Position numbers and translations under genes: made by a program. The notes under the pieces are model-generated. The model saw nothing but the letters and a program-made list of their open reading frames with translations, did no database searches and had not been told where the DNA came from. Positions 41,383 to 52,930 of a DNA stretch of 64,000 nucleotides are shown here, piece by piece (within the stretch, counting starts at the first letter, position 1; each line of letters begins with the position of its first letter). The stretch comes from Planctomycetota bacterium (GTDB lineage: Bacteria > Planctomycetota > UBA1135 > UBA2386), in NCBI GenBank assembly GCA_028281765.1, contig JANQJF010000075.1, positions 94,731-158,730 of the forward strand. The letters run 5' to 3'.

Positions 41383-42798
41383 TCAGACGAACAGCAGCAC
41401 GTAGGCGGTCGCCAGCACCAGATGCACGAGCGCGAACGGCAGCGCGATCTTCACGAACCCGGCGAATGACAGCTTCAGCCCGTGCTTGTGGATGATCGTC
41501 ACCGCGACGAGCGTCGACGCCGAGCCGATCGGCGTCAGGTTGCCGCCGAGGTTCGCGCCGAAGATCACCGACCACCAGAACGGGGACTCAGGGTTGCCGC
41601 CGATTTCGGGGTCACCCGCGAGGATCTTGCCGAGCATCGCGGCGAGCGGGATGTTGTCGGTGACCGAGCTCGCGACCGCGGACGTCGCGAGGATCAGACC
41701 ACCGCCGGTCGTCTCGCCGAGGCCGATGATGCCGGCGAGGCCCTGACCGATCAGCCCGAGCACGTTCGCCTCTTCCATGACCCAGATCACGACGAAGAGC
41801 GCGGCGAAGAACGCGAGCAGGTCCCAGTCGACGGCTTGGTAGAACTTGTCGGCGACGGCCTTGTAGCGCAGCAGCATGATCAGGCCGAAGCTCAGCGCGA
41901 CGTAGCCCATGCCGAGATCCTTGATCCACGGCAGGATCGACGCGGTCGCGATCACGCCGATGAAGCAGGCGAGCATCGTCGCGCCGAACCAGAAGAAGAA
42001 GTTGCTCTCGATGCCGTCGGTCTCGTCGAACCCCGAGACCTGCTCCTGGGCCTCGGCGCGCGCTTCCTCGGTCGCGAGTTTCTGGATCTCGAAACGCTTG
42101 GCGCCGAGCCAGATCGTCGCGATCGTCGCGACGACGACGAACGGACTCGCGACGAGGAAGAACTCGACGAACGAGATACCGGCCGCCGTGCCGACGATGA
42201 TGTTCGGCACCGAGCTGATCAGCGTCAGCAGACCGCCGATGTTCGTCAGCAGGCCTTCGACGACCAGGAAGCCGAGCAGCTTCTCATTCCGCCCGAGCTT
42301 GTCGAGCGAGACCGCGGTCAGCGAACCCACGATGATCATCGCCGTCACGTTGTTGAGCACGGCCGAGAACACGACCGTCATGACGCCGTAGAACGCGAGC
42401 AGCTTGAGTGGATCGCCGCCCGACGTCTTCGTCAGCTTGATCGCGATCCACGTGAAGAGTCCGCTGCGCGACGTCACGTCGACAAACACGCTCGACCCGA
42501 GGATGATCGCGATGACGTTCCAGTCGATCGGGGGGATGTAGATCGGCAGGTTGAACTCGTGTCCGCCGAACTTCACCGCGCCGAGCGGCAGCAGGTGCAT
42601 CGCGTCGCCGATCAGCAGCGCGATTACGGCGAATACGCCGACGATCACCGACTTCTTGGCGTGCAGTTTCTCTTCGAGCGCGAGCGCCGCGATCATCAGC
42701 ACCAGGATGCCGAGGAAGAGCAGGGTCGTGCCGAGCGGGACGTCCGAGGCGCCTTCGATGGACGCGCCTTCGAGAGATGATGCGAGGAGGGTCGTCAT
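41383..42798 (-). CDS. Ion transporter superfamily protein (ArsB/NhaD/SLC13-like)
   Basis: A 471-residue membrane protein with about 11-12 hydrophobic segments. The text VVEGLLTNIGGLLTLISSVPNIIVG and, in the second half, ASSVTDNIPLAAMLG with GANLGGNLTPIGSASTLVAVTI are the two inverted-repeat signatures of the ion-transporter (IT) superfamily, which includes ArsB arsenite pumps, NhaD Na+/H+ antiporters and SLC13 anion carriers. The substrate is undecided; Na+/H+ exchange fits best by similarity to NhaD. ATG at 42798 shares one base with the stop of the upstream universal stress protein gene (TGATG), so the two are coupled. Confidence 0.92.
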   Translation of the reverse strand: MTTLLASSLEGASIEGASDVPLGTTLLFLGILVLMIAALALEEKLHAKKSVIVGVFAVIALLIGDAMHLLPLGAVKFGGHEFNLPIYIPPIDWNVIAIILGSSVFVDVTSRSGLFTWIAIKLTKTSGGDPLKLLAFYGVMTVVFSAVLNNVTAMIIVGSLTAVSLDKLGRNEKLLGFLVVEGLLTNIGGLLTLISSVPNIIVGTAAGISFVEFFLVASPFVVVATIATIWLGAKRFEIQKLATEEARAEAQEQVSGFDETDGIESNFFFWFGATMLACFIGVIATASILPWIKDLGMGYVALSFGLIMLLRYKAVADKFYQAVDWDLLAFFAALFVVIWVMEEANVLGLIGQGLAGIIGLGETTGGGLILATSAVASSVTDNIPLAAMLGKILAGDPEIGGNPESPFWWSVIFGANLGGNLTPIGSASTLVAVTIIHKHGLKLSFAGFVKIALPFALVHLVLATAYVLLFV

Positions 42799-43649
42799 CA
42801 CAGGAGCAGCAGCGGAATGTCGCGGAGTTCGATCGTGAGCGGGTAGGCGACGCCGTGCATCGCGAGCTGGTCGTCGTCACGAGTGCTCATGACGAGAAGG
42901 TCGGTCTGGTGGCTCTGCACGAGTCGCTCGTATTCGCGGAGGCGACAGCCGAGCACGACTTCGGACTCGACGCGGAATTGCACGCCGTTCTCTTGGAAGA
43001 CCGCGCGGCAGCGCTCGATGTAGTCGCGTGCTTCCTTGAGCATCTGGTCTTGGATCGACTTCGAGGCCGACTCGGTGTCGATGTCCGGGAGCTTCGAGAT
43101 CACGTCGACGAAGCGGGCGAACGTCTGCGAATCCTCGACGTGCGTCAGGTGCAGTGCACCTTCGTTCGGGACAAAGCGCGCGGCCCAGTTCACGAGTCGC
43201 TCCTCGCCGGCGAGGTGGTCGGTGATCGCCATCACGTTCTCGATGCGATTGGGCAGCGGCCAGGCGTCTTCGCGATCGGGATGGGGGATCAGCAGCACCG
43301 GGCAGGTGGCGACCTGCGCGAGCACGTCGACGTACTCGCCGAGGCTGAACTGGTAGCGCCAGCCGTCGCTGTGCAGGTGCCGGTAGGTGATGACGAGGTC
43401 CGGATCGCGGTCGTTGACGAGCGAGAGCAGCGACGCCACGTCACCGAAGTCACCGGTCTCGGTCGCGCTCCATTCGACGCCCGGGAGCGACTCACCGAAC
43501 AGCGAGCGCAGCGACGCGAGCAGCTCCTCCGCGCCGTCGCGCAGGCGATCGGACACGAGGAGGACGCGCTTCACCTCGGGCGGTGCCCAGTGGAACACGG
43601 GTTTCGCCGCCGCGCGAAACTGACTCTCGAACTGGTCGACCTTCGACAT
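42798..43649 (-). CDS. Tandem universal stress protein
   Basis: A 283-residue cytoplasmic protein with two universal stress protein (UspA-like) folds in tandem (about 25-130 and 135-283). The second half has the Usp-type ending (TDLLVMSTRDDD...IPLLLL), but the ATP-binding G-x2-G-x9-G-S/T motif is not clear, so it may not bind nucleotide. It starts 52 bp after the stop of the nuclease gene and is coupled to the transporter that follows. Usp proteins paired with or fused to ion transporters often regulate them, which is the likely role here. Confidence 0.88.
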   Translation of the reverse strand: MSKVDQFESQFRAAAKPVFHWAPPEVKRVLLVSDRLRDGAEELLASLRSLFGESLPGVEWSATETGDFGDVASLLSLVNDRDPDLVITYRHLHSDGWRYQFSLGEYVDVLAQVATCPVLLIPHPDREDAWPLPNRIENVMAITDHLAGEERLVNWAARFVPNEGALHLTHVEDSQTFARFVDVISKLPDIDTESASKSIQDQMLKEARDYIERCRAVFQENGVQFRVESEVVLGCRLREYERLVQSHQTDLLVMSTRDDDQLAMHGVAYPLTIELRDIPLLLL

Positions 43650-43701
43650 GGTTGCCAGTTGAGAGGAAGCCGGATCGGCTTGCCAGTCCGACTCGGACTG
43701 T

Positions 43702-45366
43702 CTAGAGACGAAGGCGTGCCAGCACGTAGGCGTGGTCCGAGGCCTTTCCCTCGAGCGAACCCGGCTGCACGCCGGTCAGCTCGTTGCCGTGCAGGATCTC
43801 GTACTCGGTGCGCCCGTCTGCGTGGAGTCGCTTGGGCACGATGCCGTGCATCAGCACCTGCAGCTGGCCACGGTGGTTGTAGTCGTAGCGTTCGCGTGGC
43901 GGCAGCGTGTCGACGAGGTTGAGGCCGTCGTCGCCGCAGATCGCGCGCAGCGTGCGGCTGAACTCGAAGTCGTTGAAGTCGCCCGTGATGTAGTAAGCGC
44001 AGCCGTCCTCGCAGTCCTTCGCGACGACGTCGTGCACGATCCGGCCTTGGCGAATGCGCGTCTCCTCGCGCGGGTCGTGGCCGGGACGTTCGGGTGCGAA
44101 GATGCTGTTCTGGTGTCGCTTCGACGCGAGGTGCACGTTGACGACGACGAGCTCGGCGCCGGTAGCGACGCTGCGGAAGCGCAGCATGAGCGGTTTGCGT
44201 GAACCTTCGAACGCGGGGTCTTCGACGCCGATGCGATGCATCGTGCCTTCGATCGGCGTGACGCGCTTCGGGTCGTAGAGGAACGCGTTGCGGATGTTGC
44301 CGCCGGGCTGGCCGCCATCGTCTCCGGGCGCGGGCGGGACCTCGGCCCACGCGTACTCGGGGCCGCCGAGCCAGCGGATGTCCTGCGTCAGCTGCTCGTA
44401 GGTGGCGGTCGCGTCGACGACCTGCGTGATCTCGGCGCCGTCGCTGTCTTGGATCTCCTGCAGCGCCACGATGTCGGGCGCGTGCGCGTGCTCGACGATC
44501 GCACGCGCGAGCAACTCGAATCGGCCGTAGAGCTTGTCGTCGTCGACGTCGCGATCCGGGTCGAGCACGAGGTCCGGGTCCTCGACGTGGGCGTCGAGGT
44601 TGAAGCCGTTCAGCGTCAGGATCGTCACGTGTTCGGGGCCGGGCTCGAGCGTCGCGCGGTCGTGGGTGACCGGCGCTTGCTCGATCTCGACGGGTCCCTG
44701 CGCCGCGATCTGGAACGCGTCCGCGCGGTAGTTGAGCGGCCCGACCACCGGCCGGAGCAGCTTGGCGCCGACGTGGACGCGCGGTGCGTCGTCGTAGTCG
44801 AGGAGGCGAAAGCCCGGCAGCCAGCGCTCGGGGTGTTCCGCGTCGACGAGCACGCCGCCGTTGTCCGTGCGCAAAGCGTCGATGTCGGGAGGCACGCATA
44901 CGTAGTCGCCGAACGGGTTGCTCGGGGCGACGAAGGTGGAGCCCGCTTCGAGTCCGACGAGCATGCCCTCGAGGCCGTTGAGCACGCGCGCGAGCTCGTG
45001 AGTGTCGGCGGGCAGGTTCTCGGCCGTGAGCCACACTGGCTCGATCGGATCCGGGGTCTTGCTCAAGAGTCGGACTTCGAGCGCCTTGAGCTGAGTCGTC
45101 GGCCGGCCGTTGTCGCCGGGTGTGAAGTCGATCGCTTCGCCGGTGATCTCGAGAAGCAGGCCGATGCGCGCCTTGCGGCGCGGGCTGAACACGAACAGCG
45201 CGTCCGACGCGAACGGGTCCGCAGAACGCTCGGGATCCTGGATGAAGTAGCCCTTGCGACTGTGACCGGTGACGACGCCGCGCACCCGCACGGGCTTGTC
45301 GGCGAGAGGCGAGTGCAGGCCCGCGCCTTGCACTTCGTGGATCGGAGTCAACGAGGGGCGACTCAT
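43702..45366 (-). CDS. Endonuclease/exonuclease/phosphatase-family nuclease with N-terminal OB-fold domain, no signal peptide
   Basis: A 554-residue protein of the ExeM/NucH-like extracellular-nuclease type by domain layout. Residues about 10-110 resemble a YhcR-type OB-fold (VRVRGVVTGHSRKGYFIQDPERSADPFASDALFVF), and residues about 245-554 form an endonuclease/exonuclease/phosphatase domain. Its signatures are LTLNGFNLDA, VALQEIQDSDG, VVVNVHLASKR, ITGDFNDFE and a final KASDHAYVLA. Unlike typical ExeM proteins there is no Sec signal, so it should act in the cytoplasm. It begins 31 bp after the HerA-like ATPase gene, suggesting a functional pair. It should hydrolyse DNA or RNA phosphodiesters with Mg2+. 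Confidence 0.91.
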   Translation of the reverse strand: MSRPSLTPIHEVQGAGLHSPLADKPVRVRGVVTGHSRKGYFIQDPERSADPFASDALFVFSPRRKARIGLLLEITGEAIDFTPGDNGRPTTQLKALEVRLLSKTPDPIEPVWLTAENLPADTHELARVLNGLEGMLVGLEAGSTFVAPSNPFGDYVCVPPDIDALRTDNGGVLVDAEHPERWLPGFRLLDYDDAPRVHVGAKLLRPVVGPLNYRADAFQIAAQGPVEIEQAPVTHDRATLEPGPEHVTILTLNGFNLDAHVEDPDLVLDPDRDVDDDKLYGRFELLARAIVEHAHAPDIVALQEIQDSDGAEITQVVDATATYEQLTQDIRWLGGPEYAWAEVPPAPGDDGGQPGGNIRNAFLYDPKRVTPIEGTMHRIGVEDPAFEGSRKPLMLRFRSVATGAELVVVNVHLASKRHQNSIFAPERPGHDPREETRIRQGRIVHDVVAKDCEDGCAYYITGDFNDFEFSRTLRAICGDDGLNLVDTLPPRERYDYNHRGQLQVLMHGIVPKRLHADGRTEYEILHGNELTGVQPGSLEGKASDHAYVLARLRL

Positions 45367-45397
45367 CGATGCGAAGCGTACTCGATCAGACGAGCGA

Positions 45398-47833
<2,436 letters not shown>

Positions 47834-47877
47834 CGACAGAGGAGGGGGTTGCGATGCGAGAGTCGACGGAGGATAGC

Positions 47878-47909
47878 GAGAACCCCGACCGGGGCCATCA
47901 GGGGTTCTC
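47878..47909. promoter_or_regulatory. 9-bp inverted repeat in the HerA / propeller divergent region
   Basis: GAGAACCCC (47878-47886) and GGGGTTCTC (47901-47909) are exact reverse complements with a 14-nt loop. It lies 45 bp upstream of the HerA-like start and about 50 bp upstream of the divergent propeller gene. It may be an operator for one or both genes, or form an RNA hairpin in a leader. Confidence 0.5.
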
Positions 47910-47957
47910 CGAGGAGCGTCTCCGGGAATGTCCCTACGTCGCGGTAAGATCCGGCGC

Positions 47958-49220
47958 ATGTTCGCAGTTCGTGTCGTACTCACGTTTTCGATGCTCGGCG
48001 GCACGGTCGTCGCGCAGGATTGGCCAATGTGGCGCGGTCCGGTGGGCAACGGCGTCGCGTCCGTGGAGTCGGCGCCGTTGACGTGGAGCCGCGAGGACAA
48101 CGTGAAGTGGCACGTGTCGCTCGCGCGTCCGGGCAACGGCAGCCCGATCGTCAGTGGCGATCGCGTGTTCCTCACGATGGCCGAGGACGAAGAGGGCAAG
48201 CGACGTTCTCTTCTGTGTTTCGATCGTGACAGCGGCGAGCTCGTGTGGAAGCGGACCGTCGAGATCGGCGAGGCGATGCCCACGCACAAGACCAACCCGC
48301 ACTGCAGCACGACGCCGGCGACCGACGGGGAGCGCGTGGTCGTGTGGCACGCGTCCGCCGGTCTCCACTGCTATGACTTCGCCGGCAAGCCGATCTGGAG
48401 CCGCGAACTCGGCGAATTTCGACACGAGTGGGGACACGGCACGTCTCCGCTGATCCACGACGGCAGGGTCGTGTTGCAGACCGGTCCGGGCGAGGAAGCG
48501 TTCGTCACGGTTCTCGATCTGGACACGGGCGAGACGATGTGGCGACACGTCGAACCGGATCGGCGCACGCCGGAAGAAATCGAGAAGAAGCGCATGTCGG
48601 GCTCGTGGTGCACGCCACTCGTCGAGCCCATCGACGGGCGAGCGCACGTGCTCTGCGGCTTGCCGACGCGCGTCGTTGCCTACGACGTGGAGAGGGGTGC
48701 GATCACCTGGTCGTGTGGTGGCGTCGCCGGCAAGCGCGGCGATCTCACGTATTCGTCGCCGTCCGTCGCGTCCGGAGTCTGTCTGATTCAGGGCGGATGG
48801 GAGGGTCCGTCGCTCGGGGTGCGCATCGACGGAAAGGGCGACGTCACCGAGACCCATCGCGTGTGGCGCCGGGAGGGCGTGATGTCCAACGTCGGTTCGG
48901 GGATCGCGATCGGGGACCACTTCTACATCCCCGACATGGGCAGCATCGTGCACTGCATCGAGGCGAAGACCGGCAAGACGAAGTGGAAGAAGCGCGTCGG
49001 TCGCGGCAGCAGTTGGAGCTCGATCGTGTCGGCTGCGGGCCGTCTCTACCTCACGAACCAGCGCGGGACGACGCACGTGTTCGAGCCGAATCCGGAGGAT
49101 CTCGTCGTGCTTGCGTCGAACGGGCTCGAAGAGCAGACGAACTCGACCCCGGCGATTGCGGGAAGCGAGATCTTCCTGCGGACGCACGAGGGGCTCTGGT
49201 GCATCGCGGTCGAGAAGTAG
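47958..49220 (+). CDS. Exported PQQ-like beta-propeller protein
   Basis: A 420-residue protein. ATG at 47958 starts a signal peptide (MFAVRVVLTFSMLGGTVVAQ) followed directly by DWPMWRGPVGNG, the standard opening of planctomycete PQQ-like outer-membrane/periplasmic propellers. Repeats such as LLCFDRDSGELVWKRTV, VTVLDLDTGETMWRHVE and VHCIEAKTGKTKWKKRV give a seven- or eight-bladed beta-propeller. The Trp-docking motif pattern is clear, but catalytic PQQ-binding residues are not evident, so it may only be structural or binding. It is divergent from the HerA-like gene, sharing a short intergenic region. Confidence 0.9.
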   Translation: MFAVRVVLTFSMLGGTVVAQDWPMWRGPVGNGVASVESAPLTWSREDNVKWHVSLARPGNGSPIVSGDRVFLTMAEDEEGKRRSLLCFDRDSGELVWKRTVEIGEAMPTHKTNPHCSTTPATDGERVVVWHASAGLHCYDFAGKPIWSRELGEFRHEWGHGTSPLIHDGRVVLQTGPGEEAFVTVLDLDTGETMWRHVEPDRRTPEEIEKKRMSGSWCTPLVEPIDGRAHVLCGLPTRVVAYDVERGAITWSCGGVAGKRGDLTYSSPSVASGVCLIQGGWEGPSLGVRIDGKGDVTETHRVWRREGVMSNVGSGIAIGDHFYIPDMGSIVHCIEAKTGKTKWKKRVGRGSSWSSIVSAAGRLYLTNQRGTTHVFEPNPEDLVVLASNGLEEQTNSTPAIAGSEIFLRTHEGLWCIAVEK

Positions 49221-49343
49221 CTCCCGGCTGAACTGCGAATCCACGACTCCGGCTCGCTTCGATCGACGTCTTCGACGTTTGGTCCCAGTTCGAGCAGGCG
49301 GTAGGCTGCACAGCCCTCGTCTCGACGAAACAGGAGAGTGTCG

Positions 49344-51665
49344 ATGCCGCAGCTCGGCGGGATTCTTGCGTTTGGTGCACTGATCGTTCTGGCCGGCCTC
49401 CTCTTTGTGGGGTGCCACGCGTTCTGGCGTCAGTTTCACGACAGCCAGGTTTGGGCAGTCGTAGTCTTGGCGTTGGCCGTAGCCGCCGGACTGGCCGCGA
49501 TTGCGTACTTCGTTCGGGAGGGCTCGCCGAACACAGGGGTGTACGCGTCCGCGGTTGCCGCGTCTTCCTTGCTCACCGCCATGGCACTGCTCTTCGCCAA
49601 GTGCGAATTCGAGCACAAGTATTGGGTCATCGGTCTCGGGAGTTTCGCGATCCTGGCGGCGCTGGTCGGAGTCATCGTGTTCTTGGCGAAGTTCGCACAT
49701 GCGCGAGAGCAGGCGCCGCTAGCGCTGGGAGGAGTGGTCCTGTGCGCCCTCGCAGCCGCAACCGTTATCAAGTCCTGGTCGTGCCATGTCACTCCGGGAC
49801 GTGGCGATGAGCAGTTGCGCGTGTTCCCTCTGCAGCGTGCTTCGGATGGCAATCCCGAGAAGACCCTGGCGGTTTTCATCCACGGGTTCGGCGGTCCGGC
49901 GAGGTGTGGCGCGGCGCGTGCCACACTCGCGGAGTACAAGGAGGGTGACGCGTCCTTCGACGTGCTGCGTTTTCAGTATCTCGGCGATCGGTTCTTGATG
50001 AATGCGCTCTCCAATCAAGAACCGGAGGAACTCACACGCGCGATGACCCGAGCGATTGGGGATGTAGCCGAGGAATACGACCGGATCTTCCTCATGGGTC
50101 ACAGTCTCGGCGTGCTGCTCGCGCGCAAGGTGTTCTTGGCGGCGCACGGAGCCGCCAGCGACGTCCTGGTGCCTCCGGCAGATTGGGGTCACAAGGTCAA
50201 GCGGATCGTCATGCTCGCGGGCATCAACCGCGGCATGAACATCGATGAGAACCGGCCGTCGGACATGTCCGCGCTGAAGCATTTCGGCTACTGGGTTGGC
50301 ACGTATGTCGGGGACCTGCTAGGCGTGGCCACACTGTCGCGTGCGACGCGGTCCGGCAGCACGTTCGTCGCGAACCTGCGCATGGACTGGGTGAGGCTGT
50401 TCCGGCGCGACGCGCCTCCCGAGGTTGCTCTCGTGCAGCTCCTCGGCGACATCGACGATCTCGTGTCCGAATCCGACTCCGCGGACTTCCAGGTGATTGG
50501 GAACTCGGCTCCGTTCTATCCCATCCCGGTTCGTGGGACCGGTCACGGCGAGATTCTCGACATGGCGAGCAAGCAAGAGATGGACGACCACAGGGACCGG
50601 ACCAAGAGGAACGCTCACGTTCCGGATCGCTTGGATCTGCGGGTCCACCGTCGGGAATCGTTCAAACGTGCGCTGGGTGATCTCCGCGACCTTCCGATTG
50701 CGAATCCCGCGAACTCGACCGGTGACCGAAAGGCCAACGGGCTTCGAGATGCCGAAGTCGAGAACGTGCTGATCGTGCTCCACGGGATTCGCGATCTCGG
50801 ACGGTGGGCAGGCTCGTTCGAGGAGCGGCTGAGGGAGGAACTGAGAGACCGCAGTGAGACCTGGAGAGTCGTCGCACCGCGGTACGGCTACTTCGGTATG
50901 GGTCCGTTCCTGCTTCGGGCCGAGCGCGGTAAGTACGTGCGATGGCTGATGGACGAGGTGACCGACATCATCGCTCGCTATCCGAAAGCGAAATTCGATT
51001 TCTTCGGCCACAGCAACGGTACCTACCTCCTGGCGAAGTCCCTGGAGCAGTATGCGAGCCTGCACCTGCGACGCGTGGTCTTCGCCGGAAGCGTTGTCGA
51101 CAAGGACTTCGAGTTTCGCTTCGCGGCCCCGCCGAAGAAGAACGAGGTTCCTTTCGCAAGGAACACACACGTCGAAGGTGAGCTTCCCAGAGTCCGCGGA
51201 ACGATATCGGAGATCGTTAACCTCAAGGGCTCGAAGGATTGGGTAGTCGCTCTCTTCCCTTCTTTGTTCGAGTTCTTCTTCGCGCATCGGTTGAACCCGC
51301 TCGTCGGTCAGGCTGGATTCAAGGGTTTCGTAGGGGCTTCCGGTGCTGGGGAGCCGCGACTGGAGAACATTCAGATCGAAGGCGGTCATGGCGCCTTCGG
51401 GGATCGCATCGACGACATCGTTCGGTATTTCCTCACCGACGAGACGGAGGGGTTCGCCGAGCGCACGAAGACGATCAAGTCGGAAGGCACCAAGAGTTGG
51501 CTACTCGGCCTCGGCGCATCCGGCGGTCAGGTCGCGATCTTCCTGGTCTTGGCTATCTCGGTGCTCGCGATCGGGACCTGGCTGGTCGGTGCCGCGGGCG
51601 TGTACTCCACGCCAGTCGCCATTCTCTATCTGCTTGCCGTCGGCTGGGTCCTCAGCAAGCTCTGA
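49344..51665 (+). CDS. Membrane protein with two alpha/beta-hydrolase (lipase-like) domains
   Basis: A 773-residue protein. ATG at 49344 is chosen because GGAG lies 7 bp upstream; a GTG at 49338 is too close to it. About four hydrophobic segments occupy residues 5-150, then two alpha/beta-hydrolase domains follow. Domain one has AVFIHGFGG and MGHSLGVLLA (Ser254). Domain two has VLIVLHGIRDLG and FFGHSNGTYLL (Ser557), with a likely His in GGHGAFGDR. Two further hydrophobic segments end the protein. The catalytic acids are not certain. The tandem arrangement in a membrane frame is unusual; roles in lipid turnover or acyl transfer are possible. Codon use looks less GC-biased than in neighbours, hinting at horizontal origin. 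Confidence 0.85.
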   Translation: MPQLGGILAFGALIVLAGLLFVGCHAFWRQFHDSQVWAVVVLALAVAAGLAAIAYFVREGSPNTGVYASAVAASSLLTAMALLFAKCEFEHKYWVIGLGSFAILAALVGVIVFLAKFAHAREQAPLALGGVVLCALAAATVIKSWSCHVTPGRGDEQLRVFPLQRASDGNPEKTLAVFIHGFGGPARCGAARATLAEYKEGDASFDVLRFQYLGDRFLMNALSNQEPEELTRAMTRAIGDVAEEYDRIFLMGHSLGVLLARKVFLAAHGAASDVLVPPADWGHKVKRIVMLAGINRGMNIDENRPSDMSALKHFGYWVGTYVGDLLGVATLSRATRSGSTFVANLRMDWVRLFRRDAPPEVALVQLLGDIDDLVSESDSADFQVIGNSAPFYPIPVRGTGHGEILDMASKQEMDDHRDRTKRNAHVPDRLDLRVHRRESFKRALGDLRDLPIANPANSTGDRKANGLRDAEVENVLIVLHGIRDLGRWAGSFEERLREELRDRSETWRVVAPRYGYFGMGPFLLRAERGKYVRWLMDEVTDIIARYPKAKFDFFGHSNGTYLLAKSLEQYASLHLRRVVFAGSVVDKDFEFRFAAPPKKNEVPFARNTHVEGELPRVRGTISEIVNLKGSKDWVVALFPSLFEFFFAHRLNPLVGQAGFKGFVGASGAGEPRLENIQIEGGHGAFGDRIDDIVRYFLTDETEGFAERTKTIKSEGTKSWLLGLGASGGQVAIFLVLAISVLAIGTWLVGAAGVYSTPVAILYLLAVGWVLSKL

Positions 51666-51675
51666 GTAGGACGAC

Positions 51676-52038
51676 TCAATCGCGCGGCCGCGAGAACGCC
51701 AGCGCGATCCAGCCGAGGATGAGCAGCGTTCCGCCGATCGGTGTGATCGCGCCGAGCCAGCGCGTGTCGGTCAGCACGAGCGCGTAGAGCGTGCCGGAGA
51801 ACACGACGGTTCCCCACAAGAACAGGTGGCCCGCCAGGCCGGTGCGCCGCCGGGCCGCGAGCAGCGCGCACAGGACGAGCGCGAGCGCGTGGTAGACCTG
51901 GTAGCGCACGCCCACTTCGAACGTTTGCAGGTCCTTCGGCTCGAGCCGATCCGCGAGGGCGTGGGCACCGAACGCCCCGGCGATCACGCCCGTGGCGCCG
52001 AGAATGCAGCCGATGCGGAGGAGGTTGGTTTCGTTCAT
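51676..52038 (-). CDS. DUF423 family membrane protein
   Basis: A 120-residue protein with four hydrophobic segments. The text IGCILGATGVIAGAFGAHAL, VRYQVYHALALVL and FLWGTVVFSGTLYALVLT, then ITPIGGTLLILGW, is the DUF423 (YgdD-like) signature. ATG at 52038 follows an AGGAG ribosome site. The molecular function of DUF423 is not known. Convergent with the hydrolase gene, 10 bp apart. Confidence 0.93.
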   Translation of the reverse strand: MNETNLLRIGCILGATGVIAGAFGAHALADRLEPKDLQTFEVGVRYQVYHALALVLCALLAARRRTGLAGHLFLWGTVVFSGTLYALVLTDTRWLGAITPIGGTLLILGWIALAFSRPRD

Positions 52039-52141
52039 GATGCGGCTCCTGGATCTCAAACTGCGGGTGAGTGCCCTGATTTTCACGAACTGATGCGACC
52101 GTGGTGCCATCGTTCGATCCTTGGAAGGCTACGCTCGTCGT

Positions 52142-52516
52142 ATGCCTGACAACCGCGGCAAGAACGTCCTCGGCGGCGCACTCGCAGACTGCAGTCATGA
52201 CCCCATGACCGGGTTCTTTCGTGACGGCTGCTGCCGGACCGGGCCTGGCGATGTCGGACTGCACCTCGTGTGTGCGCGCATGACCGCCGAGTTTCTCGAG
52301 TTCAGCAAGTCGCGCGGGAACGATCTCAGCACGCCGCGGCCCGAGTTCGCGTTCCCCGGATTGCAGCCCGGTGACCGTTGGTGCCTGTGCGTGCAGCGCT
52401 GGCAAGAAGCCCTGCAGGCCGGCGCCGCGCCGCTGGTGGACCTCGAGGCGACGCACGTGTCGGCGCTCGAGTTCGTCACGCTTGAAGAGTTGCAGTCGCA
52501 CGCACTACACGGGTGA
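52142..52516 (+). CDS. DUF2237 family protein
   Basis: A 124-residue protein matching DUF2237: NVLGGALADCSHDPMTGFFRDGCC, DVGLHLVCARMTAEFLEFSKSRGNDLSTP and PEFAFPGLQPGDRWCLC(V)QRWQEAL. The several conserved Cys are characteristic. ATG 52142 is used; the homology starts at the beginning. There is no signal peptide. It is followed after 3 bp by the DCC-family gene, probably an operon. The biochemical role is unknown. Confidence 0.93.
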   Translation: MPDNRGKNVLGGALADCSHDPMTGFFRDGCCRTGPGDVGLHLVCARMTAEFLEFSKSRGNDLSTPRPEFAFPGLQPGDRWCLCVQRWQEALQAGAAPLVDLEATHVSALEFVTLEELQSHALHG

Positions 52517-52519
52517 TGC

Positions 52520-52930
52520 GTGAAGCACCTCATCCTCTACGACGGCGTCTGTGGGCTCTGTGATCGGAGCGTGCAGTTCGTCCTGCGTCGCGACCCGGAT
52601 GGTGTGTTCGGGTTTGCCACGCTGCAGGGAGAGCTCGCGCGCACGATCCTCGATCGGCACGGCGAGTCGGTCGAGCTGACGACGCTATTCGCGGTGGTCG
52701 ACCACGGCACGGACGACGAACGGCTCCTGCGGCGGTCGCGCGCGGTGTTGTTCGCGCTGAAGAACGTCAGGACGCGTTGGCGATTCTTGACCGTCTTCGG
52801 AGTCCTGCCGACGCCGCTTCTCGATCTCGGCTACCGGCTCGTCGCGAAGGTGCGCTACCGACTGTTCGGTCGCTACGACACGTGTCCGGTGCCGTCGGCG
52901 GAGCACCGTGCGCGCTTCGTCGATCAGTGA
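52520..52930 (+). CDS. DCC-family thiol-disulfide oxidoreductase (DUF393)
   Basis: A 136-residue protein beginning at GTG 52520. The signature LILYDGVCGLCDRSVQFVLRRDP has the redox pair Cys11-x2-Cys14 of the DCC family, a thioredoxin-like fold thought to reduce disulfides. The rest (FATLQGELARTIL, SRAVLFAL, YRLFGRYDTCPVPS) also fits. It follows the DUF2237 gene by 3 bp; both carry conserved Cys, which suggests a shared redox task. Its end overlaps the convergent DUF1295 gene by 7 bp. Confidence 0.92.
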   Translation: MKHLILYDGVCGLCDRSVQFVLRRDPDGVFGFATLQGELARTILDRHGESVELTTLFAVVDHGTDDERLLRRSRAVLFALKNVRTRWRFLTVFGVLPTPLLDLGYRLVAKVRYRLFGRYDTCPVPSAEHRARFVDQ

